From Candidatus Baltobacteraceae bacterium (GTDB taxonomy: Bacteria; Vulcanimicrobiota; Vulcanimicrobiia; Vulcanimicrobiales; Vulcanimicrobiaceae): a stretch of DNA of 64,000 nucleotides. Below are positions 30,310 to 39,016 of the stretch, piece by piece (the first letter of the stretch is position 1; each line of letters starts with the position of its first letter). The notes beneath the pieces are model-generated. The model was not told the origin of the DNA, searched no databases, and saw only the letters and a list, made by a program, of their open reading frames with translations. The position numbers and the translations under genes are program-made. The stretch covers positions 20,440 to 84,439 of the forward strand of contig DATJTX010000014.1 in the NCBI GenBank assembly GCA_035502855.1. The letters are read 5' to 3'.

Positions 30310-30777
30310 ATGATTGTATCCGACGACCTCGATCAACTCGACCTCGCGCTTCTCGAGGCTCTTCAGCGCAACGGACGCTCGACCTTCGCCGAACTGGGGA
30401 TGCTGGTCGGCTTGAAGCCGCCGGCCGTCCACGATCGCGTCAAGCGGCTCGAAGCGCGCGGGCATATCCGCGGCTACAGCGCGCAACTCGACGGACGCCG
30501 CTTGGGTCTGGAGCTCATCGCGTTCGTGAGCTGCTACACCACGCCGGACGCGGCGTACGAACAATTCACCCGGGCGCTCAGCGAGATGCCGGAGGTTTGC
30601 GAGGTGCATTCGGTCGCGGGCGAAGAGTCGTTCGTGTGCAAGGTGATGACGCGCTCGACAGCGCACCTCGACGAGCTGCTTTCACGCTTGAAAGCGCTGC
30701 CCGGCATGGCGCGCACCAAAACGACGATCGTTCTCTCGACGCCGTTCGAACGCGGCGGAATAGCGGTTGTGTCGTGA
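30310..30777 (+). CDS. Lrp/AsnC family transcriptional regulator
   Basis: 155 residues from ATG 30310 (a TTG at 30301 would add three). The N-terminal winged helix-turn-helix is clear (LDQLDLALLEALQRNGRST, LGMLVGLKPPAVHDRVKRLE), followed by the RAM ligand-binding domain (VCEVHSVAGEESFVCKVM, RTKTTIVLSTPFE). Members sense amino acids. The stop overlaps the GTG of the 3,5-diaminohexanoate dehydrogenase gene, and lysine 2,3-aminomutase follows, so lysine or beta-lysine is a likely effector by inference. Confidence 0.93.
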   Translation: MIVSDDLDQLDLALLEALQRNGRSTFAELGMLVGLKPPAVHDRVKRLEARGHIRGYSAQLDGRRLGLELIAFVSCYTTPDAAYEQFTRALSEMPEVCEVHSVAGEESFVCKVMTRSTAHLDELLSRLKALPGMARTKTTIVLSTPFERGGIAVVS

Positions 30778-31844
30778 ACGCCGCTGCCAAGCGCCGCGTC
30801 CATCCGCTGGGCGCGCACCGCGTCATCAATCCGCCCGGAGCGATGCCGCAGAACGCGTGGAAGATCGACAACACGCCGGTCGCGTTCGAGAATGAGATCC
30901 TGTGCGATGTCGACGTGCTCAACATCGACTCGGCGTCGTTCAAGCAGATCGCCGATTTCTGCGAAGGCAAGAGCGCGCAGATCGCCGATCACGTGCGCGG
31001 CATCGTCCGCGAGCGCGGCAAACAGCATAACCCGGTAACCGGAAGCGGGGGCATGTTCATCGGACAGGTGCGCGAGGTCGGAAAAGCGTTGCGCAGCCGC
31101 ATTCCGCTGCGTCCGGGGGAGCGGATCGCCTCGCTGGTTTCGCTCACGCTCACCCCGCTCTTCATTGAATCGATCGAACGCGTCGAGGTACCGACCGGCC
31201 GGATTTGGATTCGCGGCCAAGCCGTGCTCTTCGAATCCGGGCTATGGGCCAAGCTGCCGGAGGACATCGACGAAAACGTGGCGCTGGCCGTACTCGACGT
31301 CGCCGGCGCGCCGGCCCAAGTGCGGCGCCTCTGCAAACCAGGAGCAACGGTTGCGGTGCTGGGCGCCGACGGCAAAAGCGGCATGCTCTGCTGCGCGCAA
31401 GCGCGGGCCGGTGTCGGTCCGCAGGGTTTGGTGGTCGGCGTCGCACCGTCGGATGCCACCGCCGGCGCGCGCCTCTTGATCGACCATGGTTTCGTCGACG
31501 CGTTCGTCGCCGCCGACGCACGCGACACGCTCGACTTCTGCGAACGTTTCACCGCCGTCGTTCCGCAGCTCGCGGATATCACGATCAACTGCGTCAACGT
31601 CCCGGGCACCGAACTCAGCTCGATCCTTTGCACGAAGGACGGCGGCACCGTCTACTTCTTCTCGATGTCGACCTCGTTCACGGCCGCCGCGCTCGGCGCC
31701 GAGGGCGTGGGTAAGGACGTCACGATGATCGTCGGCAACGGCTACGCGCGCGGCCACGCCGACGTCGCCCTGCAAACGTTGCGCGACAACCCGGCAATCC
31801 ACACGTACTTCAACGAAAAATTCGGCACCCACGAAGGACCCTGA
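30774..31844 (+). CDS. kdd: L-erythro-3,5-diaminohexanoate dehydrogenase
   Basis: 356 residues from GTG 30774, overlapping the lrp stop as GTGA. The protein begins with RRVHPLGAHRVINPPGAMPQ and shows NEILCDVDVLNIDSASFKQI, a HNPVTGSGGMFIG region, a nucleotide-binding VAVLGADGKSGMLCCAQA and a C-terminal MIVGNGYARGHADVALQTL. These fit Kdd, which oxidatively deaminates 3,5-diaminohexanoate to 5-amino-3-oxohexanoate in lysine fermentation. Lysine 2,3-aminomutase lies three bases downstream, which supports the assignment. The intermediate enzyme, beta-lysine 5,6-aminomutase (KamDE), is not in the window. Confidence 0.85.
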   Translation: MNAAAKRRVHPLGAHRVINPPGAMPQNAWKIDNTPVAFENEILCDVDVLNIDSASFKQIADFCEGKSAQIADHVRGIVRERGKQHNPVTGSGGMFIGQVREVGKALRSRIPLRPGERIASLVSLTLTPLFIESIERVEVPTGRIWIRGQAVLFESGLWAKLPEDIDENVALAVLDVAGAPAQVRRLCKPGATVAVLGADGKSGMLCCAQARAGVGPQGLVVGVAPSDATAGARLLIDHGFVDAFVAADARDTLDFCERFTAVVPQLADITINCVNVPGTELSSILCTKDGGTVYFFSMSTSFTAAALGAEGVGKDVTMIVGNGYARGHADVALQTLRDNPAIHTYFNEKFGTHEGP

Positions 31845-31847
31845 CGC

Positions 31848-33221
31848 ATGACCCCGATCACCCACCTCAAACCTCCGGCTGCGCCGTCGCAATTCGAGTA
31901 CCGGCAGCTCAAGCAAGGTGAATTCTGGCGCCACGTGCCTGCTTACCGCGAGATCGGTGAAGCCACGTTTCTCGATCACTTGTGGCAACAGAAAAACGCG
32001 GTGAAGACGCCGCAAGAGTTGCTCGCGACGATCAAGGATCTGGTCTCGAGCGAGTTCTTCGCCGACGTCGAGGCCGGATTTGCCCGTGCGCCGATGGCGG
32101 TACGAGTCTCTCCCTACGCGCTCGCGCTGATCGACTGGAACGACCCGGAGAACGATCCGATTCGCCGGCAATTCGTCCCGCTCGCGTCGGCCCTCTTGCC
32201 CGACCATCCGCGCCTCACGCTGGATTCACTGCACGAACAGGCCGATTCGCCGGTGCCGGGCCTCGTGCATCGCTACGTCGACAAAGCGCTCTTTCTTCCG
32301 CTGAATACCTGCCCGGTCTACTGCCGCTTCTGCACGCGCAGTTACGCGATCGGTCCCGACACGGAAAACGTCGATAAGGTCGCGCTCGCCAAGACGCCCA
32401 AACAATGGGAAGATGCGTTCCAGTACATCAGCGAGCGCCCCGAGCTCGAAGACATCGTGATCTCGGGCGGCGACGCATATCAGCTTCCGCCCAAGAATAT
32501 CGCGCTGATCGGCAATGCGCTGCTCGACATTCCGCACGTGCGCCGCATGCGCTTCGCCACCAAAGGCCCGGCGATCATGCCGATGAAGCTGATGACCGAT
32601 ATAGCGTGGCTCGACGCGCTCACCGGCGTCGTCGAGCGCGGGCGCGGCATGGGCAAGGACGTCGTACTGCACACGCACTTCAACGCGCCCGAAGAGATCA
32701 CGTGGATTACCGAGAAAGCGCTGCGCCTGCTCTTCGAACGCGCGATCTTCGTACGCAATCAATCGGTGCTGATCCGCGGCGTCAACGATACGCCCGAGCG
32801 GATGGCGCTGCTGGTGAAACGGCTCGAATATGTCAACGTCCATCCGTATTACGTCTATATGCACGACATGGTCAAAGGCGTGGAGGAGCTGCGAACCACC
32901 GTGCAGACCTCGATCGACATCGAGAAGTTCGTCCGCGGCGCGACCGCCGGCTACAATACACCGCTCTTCATTTGCGACGCGCCGGGCGGCGGAGGCAAGC
33001 GCGACATCCATTCGTTCGACTACTACGATCGCGAGAACGGCATCTGCGTCTACACCGCGCCGGCGGTCAAGAAGAACAAAGCGTTCGTGTACTTCGACCC
33101 GATCGACAAACTCTCGCCGCAAGCGCAGGCGCGCTGGGCGGTCAAGGAAATCCAGGACGAAATGATCCGCGAAGCCCTGCGTAGGGCGGGCGACGCCGCC
33201 GACGAACTCGTTCTTGCATGA
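31848..33221 (+). CDS. kamA: L-lysine 2,3-aminomutase (radical SAM)
   Basis: 457 residues. It converts L-lysine to L-beta-lysine using S-adenosylmethionine, a [4Fe-4S] cluster and PLP. The radical SAM cluster Cys are C155, C159 and C162 in NTCPVYCRFCTRS. Other family stretches are WRHVPAYREIGEATFLDHLW at the N-terminus, EDIVISGGDAYQLPP, HTHFNAPEEIT and NQSVLIRGVNDTP; the PLP-binding Lys region is near TAGYNTPLFICDAPGGGGKR. It overlaps the following gene as ATGA. Beta-lysine could feed degradation through Kdd or serve as a compatible solute precursor. Confidence 0.95.
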   Translation: MTPITHLKPPAAPSQFEYRQLKQGEFWRHVPAYREIGEATFLDHLWQQKNAVKTPQELLATIKDLVSSEFFADVEAGFARAPMAVRVSPYALALIDWNDPENDPIRRQFVPLASALLPDHPRLTLDSLHEQADSPVPGLVHRYVDKALFLPLNTCPVYCRFCTRSYAIGPDTENVDKVALAKTPKQWEDAFQYISERPELEDIVISGGDAYQLPPKNIALIGNALLDIPHVRRMRFATKGPAIMPMKLMTDIAWLDALTGVVERGRGMGKDVVLHTHFNAPEEITWITEKALRLLFERAIFVRNQSVLIRGVNDTPERMALLVKRLEYVNVHPYYVYMHDMVKGVEELRTTVQTSIDIEKFVRGATAGYNTPLFICDAPGGGGKRDIHSFDYYDRENGICVYTAPAVKKNKAFVYFDPIDKLSPQAQARWAVKEIQDEMIREALRRAGDAADELVLA

Positions 33222-33859
33222 CGGAGAAGGCGTTTCGCCTCGACTTCTTCATCGCGCTTGCCGCGCTGCTCGTCAGCGCGCTGACTGCAGCGACGCTGGT
33301 GTATCAAACACATGTGATCGGTCAGCAGTACGCGGCTACGATCTGGCCGTACATAAGCTCCGACAGTGGTATGTCGCCGACCGGTCTGAGCCTGCGCGTC
33401 GTGAACGACGGCCTCGGCCCCGCGCTCGTGCAATCGGCGCAGCTCATCGTTGACGGCAAGAACGTTCCGGGTTGGGGCGACTTCTTTCACGCGTTGCTGC
33501 GGGATCAAAAGACGCGCGCGTACTTTGAGCAGAAAACCGCTGACGTTCTCGCGGGCAAGCCCTTCACCGGATCGATCGCAACGTCTTCCCTCGGGCCCGG
33601 CACCACGATACGACCCGGCGATTCGATGACGCTGATCCGGATGGAACTGCCCGGAGCGCCGATCGACACGATGAAACGCCACACCATTGGTCTGAAGCTC
33701 TGCTATTGCTCGCTGAACAAGAGCTGCTGGATACTCGATACGACCGTCATCAAAACGCCGCAGGAAACGCGTCCCGTTGCCACCTGCCCGAACCCCACAT
33801 CGATCGCCGCACAGCCGTTCATGTCCCCTTCTGCGCCCCCGCGTAAAAAATCACTTTGA
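33218..33859 (+). CDS. Hypothetical protein with one N-terminal membrane helix
   Basis: 213 residues. One helix at about residues 8-30 (FFIALAALLVSALTAATLVY) anchors a soluble domain, probably outside the cytoplasm. The domain contains GLSLRVVNDGLGPALVQSAQ and RPGDSMTLIRMELPG, suggesting a beta-sandwich, and several Cys (KLCYCSLNKSCW, VATCPN). I do not recognise the family. The ATG overlaps the kamA stop. The 3' end overlaps the convergent DUF5916-type gene by 41 bases. Confidence 0.65.
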   Translation: MTEKAFRLDFFIALAALLVSALTAATLVYQTHVIGQQYAATIWPYISSDSGMSPTGLSLRVVNDGLGPALVQSAQLIVDGKNVPGWGDFFHALLRDQKTRAYFEQKTADVLAGKPFTGSIATSSLGPGTTIRPGDSMTLIRMELPGAPIDTMKRHTIGLKLCYCSLNKSCWILDTTVIKTPQETRPVATCPNPTSIAAQPFMSPSAPPRKKSL

Positions 33860-35861
33860 AGATCGCCTGTGGGACGGTCGTGAGCGTGTTCGGATCGCCG
33901 TACGCGAGGTAGAACTCGTAATCACGCAAGCGCAGGTGATAGGCGACTGACACGTTCGCGCACACGCCTTCGCAATCGCCGCCGCCGTTCGGATCGGGAG
34001 GCATTCCGGTGATCCGCCGTACGCCGATCGCGAGAGACGAATCGCGGTCGATTTGATAGCTGTAACTCACGTCGTCGAACCACTGGGCGTTATCGGGCGC
34101 TTTGCCGTCCATCCACTGCTGGGTGCTGTCGACCGTAAACGTCAGCAACCCGCGTGAGCCGACGCGCATCGTCGTCGTGCGATACCACGTATCGAGCCGT
34201 CCGAGACCATAGCGTCCCGTGTAGTATTGGATCTGCGTCGGCGTGGCCGACGACCCGTGCGAGGGGAAGTTGCTCATGTTGTTCTGCGTGCCGCTGTGAA
34301 ATGTCACACTGAAACCTGCGCTCTGCGAGACCGGCTCGAGCGTGGGGCCGAAGCGCCAATAGTCCGATCCGGTAAAGAGCTGCAGGTCCCACGTGCTCTT
34401 GGTCAGCACGTCGAGAAGCAGTTGCGTATCACTCTGCGCTTGTCCGTACGCGACGCCCGCGTAGCTGTCGCGAAAAACGTCGATACCGGCTGAGAGAAGC
34501 TTGTCGTTTCCGTCGAAGGTCCACACCCGCGCCGAGTAGACGCCGTAGCCGGCGAGGCCGGGATGCGAGTCGAAGCCGTCAACCGGATTGAACTGGCTCC
34601 CGACCTTGCGCATCGACCCAAAGAGCGCGAAGTGCTGGTTGCCCCAGCCGCCGCCGCCGTCGATCCAGTTTCCCTGCGAGGGATCGGTCACGAGCGCGCC
34701 CGTCTCTTGCGCATCGTTGAGGTACGCGCTCAGATACTTGCCGTTCCACCAACTCAACCCCCCTTGGCTGGTCGCGTCGGTAAGGCCCGGCAAATCCGTC
34801 AGCACGTGTTGGAAGGCGGCGTTCCAGTGCGTGTTGGGCGACATGTAGTTCAGCGCCGCCGCGGCGTCGGTGCGGTCGTCGCCGATCGCGTCGAAGGCTG
34901 CCAAGCCGAACTCACCCTGGCGGCCTTCGAACGCATAGCCTTCGCGCGGCGTCGGGATCGCCGGCGTGTAGAGCGTCGTGCGGAAGCCGTTGCACACGTT
35001 GCAGTTGAAAGCGTCGTAGTAACTCGCCGCTTGGGTGAAAAACGGCCGCACTTCGCTGTAGGTGCGTTGGAAAACGGTCGGTGAAATCGACTGCTGGTCG
35101 AGTTCGACGTTCGAGTAGTCCGGGTGAAAGGTCCCGAAGAAGGACGCCGTCTGCGCTACCGGGATCGAGAAATCCATGCCGACGCGCGAGGTGGCGCCGC
35201 CGATCGTGCGGCTTGCTCCTTCGGCCAGCGCGTACGGGGCGACGCGCGGCTTCGGCAGCGGCGCGCGCGCGACCAGCGGGAAATCTGCGGTACCCGCGCG
35301 GGCGGCATCGTCCGGATTCGTTTGCGCCGTATCGTACGACCAAACGTCGAGCGCTCCGGTGGTGCGGACGTACCGCACGAATTGGAGCCGCCATTTGCCG
35401 GCGTGCGCGCCGTGAATGACCGCGAGGGGGATCACCATCGAGACTGTGTAGCCGTCGGAGGTGAGCTTGCCGTGCGTTTGCCAGTGCGGCGAAAAATTCG
35501 CGTTCTCGGTCGAAGCCTCGTTGTGCGCGCCGATCGGATTGGATTCGAACTGATACTGGAACCCGGCCGGGCCGGTCGGCCAGAGATCGACCCACACCGC
35601 GTCGTCGCTCCAGGCGAGGCCGCCGTTGAAGTTGCTGCCGCCGCTTACCGTATCGTCGACGTGCTGCGTCGCCACGATCGGAGTGCTTTGCTCCGCGTCG
35701 AAGCGCACGTAGAGAAACTTCCCGTCGCTCCACACGTAGACGTCGGTCTCATCTCGAGCAGGCCGCGCTGAGTTCACGTCCCACCTCAAACTGAGGTGCG
35801 CCGCGGGCGGCGCCGTCGGCACGGCGAACGTGCTGATCAACGCGAGCACCGGTGCGATCAC
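33819..35861 (-). CDS. DUF5916-type secreted protein with CBM9-like N-terminal domain
   Basis: 680 residues, GTG start at 35861 overlapping the pentapeptide gene stop (GTGA). A short signal peptide (MIAPVLALISTFAVPTAPP) precedes a CBM9/DOMON-like sandwich (residues about 20-190: VYVWSDGKFLYVRFDAEQS, WSDDAVWVDLWPTG, GYTVSMVIPLAVIHG, WRLQFVRYVR). The remainder has alternating aromatic beta-strands typical of a beta-barrel, including FFGTFHPDYSNVELDQQSI and EVRPFFTQAASYYDAF. DUF5916 proteins are predicted outer-membrane proteins of unknown function. It ends an operon led by blaI. Confidence 0.75.
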   Translation of the reverse strand: MIAPVLALISTFAVPTAPPAAHLSLRWDVNSARPARDETDVYVWSDGKFLYVRFDAEQSTPIVATQHVDDTVSGGSNFNGGLAWSDDAVWVDLWPTGPAGFQYQFESNPIGAHNEASTENANFSPHWQTHGKLTSDGYTVSMVIPLAVIHGAHAGKWRLQFVRYVRTTGALDVWSYDTAQTNPDDAARAGTADFPLVARAPLPKPRVAPYALAEGASRTIGGATSRVGMDFSIPVAQTASFFGTFHPDYSNVELDQQSISPTVFQRTYSEVRPFFTQAASYYDAFNCNVCNGFRTTLYTPAIPTPREGYAFEGRQGEFGLAAFDAIGDDRTDAAAALNYMSPNTHWNAAFQHVLTDLPGLTDATSQGGLSWWNGKYLSAYLNDAQETGALVTDPSQGNWIDGGGGWGNQHFALFGSMRKVGSQFNPVDGFDSHPGLAGYGVYSARVWTFDGNDKLLSAGIDVFRDSYAGVAYGQAQSDTQLLLDVLTKSTWDLQLFTGSDYWRFGPTLEPVSQSAGFSVTFHSGTQNNMSNFPSHGSSATPTQIQYYTGRYGLGRLDTWYRTTTMRVGSRGLLTFTVDSTQQWMDGKAPDNAQWFDDVSYSYQIDRDSSLAIGVRRITGMPPDPNGGGDCEGVCANVSVAYHLRLRDYEFYLAYGDPNTLTTVPQAIFKVIFYAGAQKGT

Positions 35862-36586
35862 GGCAAGACGGCTCCGTCGAGTGCGTTATGTGAAGCATCG
35901 CGGAGCACCGCCGCGCCGACCGTCATGCACGCTCGCCCCCGATCGGCGGTACGATCGCACAACTGCGCTCCGGTGAATACCGCGCCGCGCACCGATGCTC
36001 CGCGCAGATCGATGCACACGATCCCGCGCTGAATCGTCACGCCGTCGAAGTTGTCGGTGTTGTGCGCGCAGACCCAAGCGTTGCGAAAGGAGGCGCCGTC
36101 GACGCGCGCGTCGCCCATGTCCGCTCCGACCATGTCGTCGCCGTCGAAGCGCGCGTTCGTCAGATCTGCGCCGCTGAAGTTGGTGCCGACGAAGCCCGCA
36201 CCGGTCAGATCCATTCCGCGAAGATCGACATTCGGCAAGTTCGCGCCGGTAAAGATCGCACCATCGATCCGCGCGCCGGCCAACCGCACGCTGCGAAGGT
36301 TTGCACCTACGAACTTCGCGCCCCGCAGATCGGCGCCGCGCAGATCGACGTCGTTCAGATTCGAGCCGGTCAGGCGCGCGTCTCGCAGATCCGCATCGCT
36401 CAGATTGCTGTCGCGCAGGTTCGTCCCCACCCAGTCTACGCCGCGCAAATCCGCGCCGTGTAAATTCATCTGGGATAGGTTGCATCCGGTGCAGCGTGCC
36501 GGGAATGACGTTTGCGCTCCGACGATGGCGATCGATGCGCCCATCAGCGCCCCTGCCAGAACCAGGATCCGAAATTGCGAGGTCAT
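35858..36586 (-). CDS. Secreted pentapeptide-repeat protein
   Basis: 242 residues from ATG 36586, preceded by AAAGGCAGAG. A signal peptide (MTSQFRILVLAGALMGASIA, cleavage near GAQ) is followed by about 30 tandem A(D/N)LXX repeats, for example NLHGADLRGVDW and LTGSNLNDVDLRGADLRGAK, which would fold as a right-handed quadrilateral beta-helix. CTGC just after the signal resembles the CSGC at the start of the repeats in the upstream M56 protein, suggesting the two share an origin. It lies 89 bases after that gene on the same strand. Function unknown; periplasmic location inferred. Confidence 0.83.
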   Translation of the reverse strand: MTSQFRILVLAGALMGASIAIVGAQTSFPARCTGCNLSQMNLHGADLRGVDWVGTNLRDSNLSDADLRDARLTGSNLNDVDLRGADLRGAKFVGANLRSVRLAGARIDGAIFTGANLPNVDLRGMDLTGAGFVGTNFSGADLTNARFDGDDMVGADMGDARVDGASFRNAWVCAHNTDNFDGVTIQRGIVCIDLRGASVRGAVFTGAQLCDRTADRGRACMTVGAAVLRDASHNALDGAVLP

Positions 36587-36675
36587 GTCGTCGCTCTGCC
36601 TTTCTTGCTGCGCACGAGGGCAAAACGATGCCCGGGGACGTGCGTCCGTGGTCACGAGAGGAAGTGAAAGATTAG

Positions 36676-38553
36676 CTAAGGATTGCCGAGTCGGGCTCCG
36701 GAAAAGTCACAACCGATGAATTGCGTTCCCTTGGTGAGCGCACCGCGAAGATCGGCTTCGGAGAAGTCGACACCGTTGAACACCGCGTTGCTCAAGTTCG
36801 CACCGCGCAGATCGGCATGGCGCAGATCCACGCCGGTCAGATGGATCCCGCTCAGGTCGACGCCGCTCAGGTTCGTACGCTCGAGGTCGCAGCCGCGGCA
36901 ATGCGGGAGATATGCACGCAATTGCGACGGAGAGAGGCTGCGCGGGTCGAGATCGGCGCCGCTCAAGTTGGCGTCGTCGAAATTCGCGCCCTCGAGCCGC
37001 GCGTGATCGAGGTTCGTGCCGCTCAGGTCGGCGCCGACGAGCGACGCGTTTCGCAGATCCGCGTCCTCGAAGTCTGCGCCGCTCAAATTCGCGCCGTCGA
37101 AATTGGCGCCGCGCAGGTCACTGTGGCTGAAATCGGTTCCCGAGAGATTCGAACCCGCGAAATTCTTTCCGGCGAGGCTTTGCTTCGAGAAGTCGCAACC
37201 GGAGCAGTTGAACCCCTTGGTAACGTCGGCAGCGGCAACGCGTACGTGCGGCACCGTGACCTTGACGCTCGGAACCGTGATGGTTATCTTCGGTACGGTG
37301 TAGCCGGTCGCCGGCATCGTGACGGTCAGCGGCCTGGTCGTCATCACGACCTCGGGGCGTTTCCGGGGGCGCGGGCTCGCCATCACCTCGGCCGCGACAC
37401 GCGGCGCCTTCGCCGTAACCGCCGGGTGCGGCAGCGGCTTCAACGGTGCGCTTGCGATTGCGGGAAGGGCCGGCAGTGCAAATGCAACCACCGGTGTGAA
37501 CGCGCGCGCCAGCACGTAGCCGGCAATCAAACCGATTGCTACCGCCACGCCGGTTGCGGGCGAGATCGAGGATCCGATCGCGCGGCCCGTGCGCAGGAGC
37601 CGCTCGATACGAATCGAGATGTTCTTGCGCGTCGTGAAGACGCCCGGCGCCGCGAGCGGCTGGTGCGGCCACGCCGTCATCTCGGCCATCTTGGTCAGAC
37701 AGAACGCATACGAGCGCACCGCGCCGGTCAATTCGAGTACGTAATCATCGCAGGCGACTTCACGTTCCACGTCCATCTGCCGCGCGATGAACCACACCGC
37801 GGGATTGAAGAACAGGAGGGCGGTGATCACACGTTGGAAGCCGTTCGTCCAATCGTCGTGGCGAAGCAGATGCGCGAGCTCGTGCAGACTGATTTGGTCG
37901 ATCTCGTCCGGCCCGAGCCGGTCCAGCAAGTGCTGCGGCAAGAGCACCATCGCGTCGAACAAGCCGACCGCGACCGGCACCTCGGTCGCATCGGTGACGC
38001 AGATGCGCACGTCGCGATCGCGGGAACTCAAGCGCTGCCACTGCACCAGCTTGTCGCGATACTCGAGCCCGAGCGGAAGAGAGTCTCGTTTGAGACGTTC
38101 GAGCCGCGTCAATGCGACGACGAGGCGAGCCACCAGCGCGAGCGCGGCAAGCACCCAGAGCCCGAAGAGCGCCGCGGTCGCGATCGACGGCGGGTTGACC
38201 GTCACTCGAGGCGCGCTCGGCAACGCAATCGTCTTGGCGGCGGGTGCGAAGCTGGGCGCTGCTGCATGCGCCGGCGCCGCTGCGTGCGTGCTGACCGTCT
38301 GCGTCGGCACCGGTGCTGCGGCCGGCGCGCTCGCGCGTTCATACACGATATGCGTCACGCTCGTCACCACCGGAATCACGACGACTGCGGCCAGTGCGAG
38401 CGTCCACGCCGCGTAGCGCGTCGATGCGTTCACTTTACGAAATACGTGCAGCGCGAGCCAGGTAAGCCCGGCGATTGCAATTCCCTGCCAGAGGCTGTTG
38501 ACGAGAACGACGAGCGCGCCGCGGGCAATGAGGTCGAAAAGCGAGGGATTCAT
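36676..38553 (-). CDS. BlaR1-type M56 metallopeptidase with C-terminal pentapeptide repeats
   Basis: 625 residues. N-terminal membrane helices at about 10-35, 45-65 and 125-150 and another at about 335-360 frame a zinc peptidase domain with HELAHLLRHDD at residues 224-234 and the third ligand region EREVACDDYVL. This is the M56 signature found in BlaR1/MecR1, where the peptidase inactivates the BlaI-type repressor. A Pro/Ala-rich stretch with three repeated TVP motifs follows (residues about 360-445). The last 175 residues are pentapeptide repeats (GANFDGANLSGADFEDADL) beginning at FNCSGC, instead of the penicillin-binding sensor of BlaR1. It lies 5 bases after blaI. Confidence 0.88.
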   Translation of the reverse strand: MNPSLFDLIARGALVVLVNSLWQGIAIAGLTWLALHVFRKVNASTRYAAWTLALAAVVVIPVVTSVTHIVYERASAPAAAPVPTQTVSTHAAAPAHAAAPSFAPAAKTIALPSAPRVTVNPPSIATAALFGLWVLAALALVARLVVALTRLERLKRDSLPLGLEYRDKLVQWQRLSSRDRDVRICVTDATEVPVAVGLFDAMVLLPQHLLDRLGPDEIDQISLHELAHLLRHDDWTNGFQRVITALLFFNPAVWFIARQMDVEREVACDDYVLELTGAVRSYAFCLTKMAEMTAWPHQPLAAPGVFTTRKNISIRIERLLRTGRAIGSSISPATGVAVAIGLIAGYVLARAFTPVVAFALPALPAIASAPLKPLPHPAVTAKAPRVAAEVMASPRPRKRPEVVMTTRPLTVTMPATGYTVPKITITVPSVKVTVPHVRVAAADVTKGFNCSGCDFSKQSLAGKNFAGSNLSGTDFSHSDLRGANFDGANLSGADFEDADLRNASLVGADLSGTNLDHARLEGANFDDANLSGADLDPRSLSPSQLRAYLPHCRGCDLERTNLSGVDLSGIHLTGVDLRHADLRGANLSNAVFNGVDFSEADLRGALTKGTQFIGCDFSGARLGNP

Positions 38554-38558
38554 GCGGG

Positions 38559-38939
38559 CTACTTCTCCTCGTAACGTTCGATCAACGAACGCAACCGGGC
38601 AAGCTCCTCGTCCGAGGGCCGCTCGGACTCAATCAATCGTAGTGCCAGTTCGCCCGAATTGTTTCCAAAAAATTTCTCAACGACGTTTTTGACGGCGCTG
38701 CTCGCGGCGCGCTCGCGCGCGATCAACGGGCGATAGACGAACGCGCGCCCAGCCTCTTCGTGCGCGACATGCCCCTTCTGCTCGAGGATGCGCAGGGTGG
38801 TGAGCACGCTGTTATACGCGATCGGCGGCGGCGGGAGGGCTTCGGTCACCTCGGCGACGGTCGCGCGTTCGAGGCGCCAGAGCACCTCCATCACGCGGAG
38901 CTCGGCCTCGGTGAGCGTGGGCGAAGGGCGACGGGGCAT
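38559..38939 (-). CDS. BlaI/MecI family transcriptional repressor
   Basis: 126 residues. Winged-helix DNA-binding domain with LTEAELRVMEVLWRLERATV, YNSVLTTLRILEQKGHVAHE and a C-terminal dimerisation helix (SDEELARLRSLIERYEEK). The family represses its own operon and is cut by the partner M56 peptidase. ATG at 38939, with two direct TTAGGAG copies as ribosome-binding signal just upstream. It heads an operon with the M56, pentapeptide and DUF5916-type genes. Confidence 0.93.
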   Translation of the reverse strand: MPRRPSPTLTEAELRVMEVLWRLERATVAEVTEALPPPPIAYNSVLTTLRILEQKGHVAHEEAGRAFVYRPLIARERAASSAVKNVVEKFFGNNSGELALRLIESERPSDEELARLRSLIERYEEK

Positions 38940-38973
38940 GCGCGGATCTCCTAACTCCTAATTCTTTAAGAGC

Positions 38974-39002
38974 AGAATACCCCGAGCGCGCCGTCTTGTC
39001 AA
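38974..39002 (-). promoter_or_regulatory. Sigma-70-type promoter of blaI
   Basis: Read on the minus strand: -35 TTGACA (39002-38997), a 17-base spacer and -10 TATTCT (38979-38974). Both hexamers and the spacing are near consensus, and the -10 lies about 35 bases before the blaI ATG. It sits at the 3' end of the preceding minus-strand gene. Confidence 0.75.
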
Positions 39003-39016
39003 CTAATAACTTAGTT
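39001..39016. promoter_or_regulatory. Palindromic operator candidate next to the blaI promoter
   Basis: AACTAA-TAAC-TTAGTT is a perfect 6+6 inverted repeat that touches the -35 hexamer. A dimeric BlaI-type repressor bound here would block RNA polymerase, so autoregulation is the natural reading. It also covers the stop codon of the upstream gene (39003-39005). No second copy was noticed elsewhere in the window. Confidence 0.55.

Noticed and set aside
35858..38553. Pentapeptide proteins as fluoroquinolone-resistance (Qnr/MfpA) factors
   Set aside because: One is exported by a signal peptide and the other is a tail of a membrane peptidase; DNA-gyrase mimics are cytoplasmic and have a different C-terminus.
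36721..38574. 617-residue plus-strand frame opposite the M56-pentapeptide gene
   Set aside because: Repeat pattern simply mirrors the pentapeptide coding repeats; no independent protein features.
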